This document shows, piece by piece, positions 62,457 through 64,000 of a stretch of DNA of 64,000 nucleotides; the first letter of the stretch is position 1, and the number at the start of each line of letters is the position of its first letter. Position numbers and translations under genes: made by a program. The DNA lies in the NCBI GenBank assembly GCA_903840415.1, contig CAIMFY010000104.1:1-64000 (forward strand), given 5' to 3'. Origin of the DNA: an uncultured Opitutia bacterium (lineage in GTDB: Bacteria; Verrucomicrobiota; Verrucomicrobiia; Opitutales; Opitutaceae). The notes beneath the pieces are model-generated. The model had not been told where the DNA came from. It saw only the letters and a list, made by a program, of their open reading frames with translations, and did not search any database.

Positions 62457-63245
62457 TCAATACCCCGAGTCCGCTAGTTGCCCGCGGAGTGCGGCGACCG
62501 ACGGAGCGGCTTGAGCGGGCAAATCTGTCCAATCCGCCTCGATCGTGAGGGCAAAATTGTAGCCTGTGCGACGGAGGGCACGAAAGAACGGCCGGAAATT
62601 TTCGCCATGCGTGCCGGGCGCGGCACGGTCGCGATTCTCGGCGGTATGCGCATGTCGGATGAGCGCGCCGACCTTTGCGAGATCGTCGGGCGATTCGCCG
62701 TTGCGCACCATATGGAAGAAATCGACAAGCAGTTTCACGCCGTTGGTGTTGGCGCGGCGGACGGCTTCGGCGCCTTCGAGGACGGTGTTGACGAGGTTGC
62801 ATTCGCCGCGATTGAGCGGCTCGACGAGCAGCGTGACGCCATTTTCCTCTGCGAGCGGACCGCATTGCCGGAGCACGTCGACGTATTGCTCAAACGCCGT
62901 CGCCTGCGAAAATCCATCGGGCACCTGACGCGCACCGGCGCTGCCGAAGACGATCAGCGTGGTGCCGAGTTCCTTGGCCCGATGGAACGCCGTGGCCGCG
63001 AACCGATCGAGCCGGGCGTAATCCACGTTCGGGCCGCTGACCTTCAGGTCGGCCGGTAGAAAGCGGTTGGCCGCCGGCAGCGCGAAGCCGCGGCCACGGA
63101 GCGCCGTTGCAGGTGTAACGTAAGCCGCGTCGGGCGTCTCCGGCTGAAACCACTCCTGCACGAATCCCTCGAGAAAATCGACGCCCGGCATCGGCCCGGC
63201 GAGCCGAGCGAGCGTGACGGAGTTGGCGCAGAGTCCGATTTTCAC
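62457..63245 (-). CDS. sugar phosphate isomerase/epimerase-type TIM barrel
   Basis: This 262-residue protein is in the AP-endonuclease-2/xylose-isomerase-like TIM barrel superfamily. Metal-site blocks are LVEPLNRGECNLVNT, VKLLVDFFHMVRNGE, IRHAHTAENRDRAAPG, and FALTIEADW. Members isomerise or epimerise sugars or inositols. I chose the GTG at 63245 (VKIGLCANSV) because the longer in-frame ORF to 63632 overlaps the upstream gene in a non-coding-like way. It starts 20 bases after the stop of a Gfo/Idh/MocA oxidoreductase; these two often act together in sugar-inositol interconversion. The isomerase specificity is unknown. Confidence 0.83.
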   Translation of the reverse strand: MKIGLCANSVTLARLAGPMPGVDFLEGFVQEWFQPETPDAAYVTPATALRGRGFALPAANRFLPADLKVSGPNVDYARLDRFAATAFHRAKELGTTLIVFGSAGARQVPDGFSQATAFEQYVDVLRQCGPLAEENGVTLLVEPLNRGECNLVNTVLEGAEAVRRANTNGVKLLVDFFHMVRNGESPDDLAKVGALIRHAHTAENRDRAAPGTHGENFRPFFRALRRTGYNFALTIEADWTDLPAQAAPSVAALRGQLADSGY

Positions 63246-63265
63246 GTCAGCGAATGGAAAAAATC

Positions 63266-64000
63266 TCAGACAACCGACTTCGAGAGATCGGCGACGGCAG
63301 CGACGGTGGGTTTCGCCTTGGGCTTCGAGGTGGCGATCTTTTTCTGCAACTCGCGTTCGTAGAGCGCACCGTCGAGCGGCAGGGCGACCGTCTCGCCGCT
63401 CCACGCGGAGAGCAGGACGGCGTTGGCGAGTTCGACGGAGTGGATGCCTTCCTCGGCGGGCGAAAGCAGGGGCGCGCCGTCGAGAATCGCGTCGGTGAAA
63501 TTTTTTAGGATACCAATGTGTTGCTCGCCGTGGCCCTCGGCGGGCACGCGGACGATTTCGGTGGCGGGCCGGCCAAACGCCTCGGCCGAGGTGCGGCTGA
63601 ATTCGCCCATCGGGATCGCGTTGCGGGTCCACGTGATCACATCGTCTTCGTAAACGAGGCGGCCGCGCTCGGCGGCGATTTCAAGGCGGTTAGTGCCGGG
63701 CGCCTCACCGGTCGAGGTGATGAAGGTGGCGTGTTTGCCGTCGGCGAATTCGAGGTAAGCGGTGACGTCGTCCTCGACCTCGATGTCGTGATAGCGGCCA
63801 AACGTGCAAAAGCCCTTCACGCGGTCCGGCATGCCGAAAATCCACTGGAAAAGATCGAGGTTATGCGGGCACTGGTTGAGGAGCACGCCGCCGCCTTCGC
63901 CGGCCCAGGTCGCGCGCCAGCCGCCCATGCCATAGTAGGCCTGTGTGCGAAACCAGTTGGTGATCGTCCACTGCACGCGGCGGACGGCGCCGAGTTCGCC
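63266..64000 (-). CDS. Gfo/Idh/MocA family oxidoreductase, C-terminal part, cut by window end
   Basis: The frame is open to the last base. The visible 244 residues match the C-terminal substrate domain: WRATWAGEGGGVLLNQCPHNLDLFQWIFG, with key part GGVLLNQCPHNLDL (His is the typical catalytic position), TSTGEAPGTNRLEIAAERG, and a Lys-rich end (KKIATSKPKAKP). The N-terminal Rossmann domain lies outside the window. The family oxidises or reduces sugars with NAD(P). Position next to the isomerase suggests a two-gene sugar-conversion unit. Confidence 0.85.
   Translation of the reverse strand, partial: GELGAVRRVQWTITNWFRTQAYYGMGGWRATWAGEGGGVLLNQCPHNLDLFQWIFGMPDRVKGFCTFGRYHDIEVEDDVTAYLEFADGKHATFITSTGEAPGTNRLEIAAERGRLVYEDDVITWTRNAIPMGEFSRTSAEAFGRPATEIVRVPAEGHGEQHIGILKNFTDAILDGAPLLSPAEEGIHSVELANAVLLSAWSGETVALPLDGALYERELQKKIATSKPKAKPTVAAVADLSKSVV

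Noticed and set aside
1-64000. tRNA, rRNA and riboswitch candidates
   Set aside because: I looked for cloverleaf-type stems with T-loop consensus and for common riboswitch cores and recognised none. A covariance-model scan would be decisive.

Overview
The window is high-GC bacterial DNA that looks like a Verrucomicrobiota genome of the Opitutaceae type. This rests on a run of secreted type I sulfatases with a PL6 lyase, a GH106 family glycosidase, a DUF4450-type glycosidase, a TonB-dependent receptor tail, and a giant beta-strand-repeat protein ending in a PEP-CTERM sorting signal. The taxonomic call is inference from gene content. I recognised no rRNA, tRNA or CRISPR array.

Layout. (a) 1-12098, plus strand: the end of a TonB-dependent receptor, then an eight-gene, tightly spaced, secreted polysaccharide-degradation operon: four sulfatases (two of them paralogous iduronate-2-sulfatase-like enzymes), a PL6 polysaccharide lyase, a small jelly-roll protein, a beta-propeller protein and no dedicated regulator. 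The likely target is a sulfated uronic-acid polymer (dermatan/chondroitin sulfate or an algal equivalent). (b) 12202-16342: two convergent paralogous membrane proteins of the TMTC type (GT-C-like membrane domain plus TPRs). (c) 16476-17798: two small exported alpha-helical proteins of unknown function, a palindromic operator candidate and a strong terminator. (d) 17799-22116: a gene-poor, degenerate stretch with a 5'-truncated IS1380-family transposase, then a HipBA toxin-antitoxin pair with two visible operator copies and a nested inverted repeat after hipA. (e) 22117-25481: a GH106 alpha-L-rhamnosidase-like enzyme and an unknown small protein. (f) 25545-37554, minus strand: an adenylate-energy block. 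A tandem-fused adenylate kinase, a double-domain PPK2 (polyphosphate:AMP phosphotransferase), a SulP transporter with STAS and cyclic-nucleotide-binding domains, and an 1154-residue protein of unknown function form one apparent operon. Pyruvate phosphate dikinase lies immediately upstream with its own terminator. (g) 37730-45723: housekeeping and envelope genes (lipoprotein, small membrane protein, 4HB sensor-like protein, Xaa-Pro peptidase, flavin reductase, malic enzyme, DUF3300 protein, NIPSNAP protein). (h) 45736-50279: a D-glucarate/galactarate catabolic module: GntP-type permease divergent from tartronate-semialdehyde reductase, HpaI-type aldolase and glucarate dehydratase. (i) 50285-54490: a REP-like inverted repeat at the start of a large six-hairpin glycosidase gene translationally coupled to an SDR dehydrogenase. 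(j) 54520-64000, minus strand: the 2588-residue repeat protein, a sugar isomerase/epimerase-type TIM barrel protein and a Gfo/Idh/MocA oxidoreductase cut by the window end.

How it works together. Outside the cell or in the periplasm, sulfatases, lyase and glycosidases release uronic-acid and deoxy-sugar units. The glucarate module, the SDR and the Gfo/Idh/MocA plus isomerase pair can feed oxidised sugars into central metabolism. Malic enzyme and PPDK sit at the pyruvate node. PPDK, adenylate kinase and PPK2 all convert AMP or ADP, so the block in (f) looks like an AMP-recharging unit of which the 1154-residue protein may be a new member. All functional calls come from reading motifs by eye; no database search was run.
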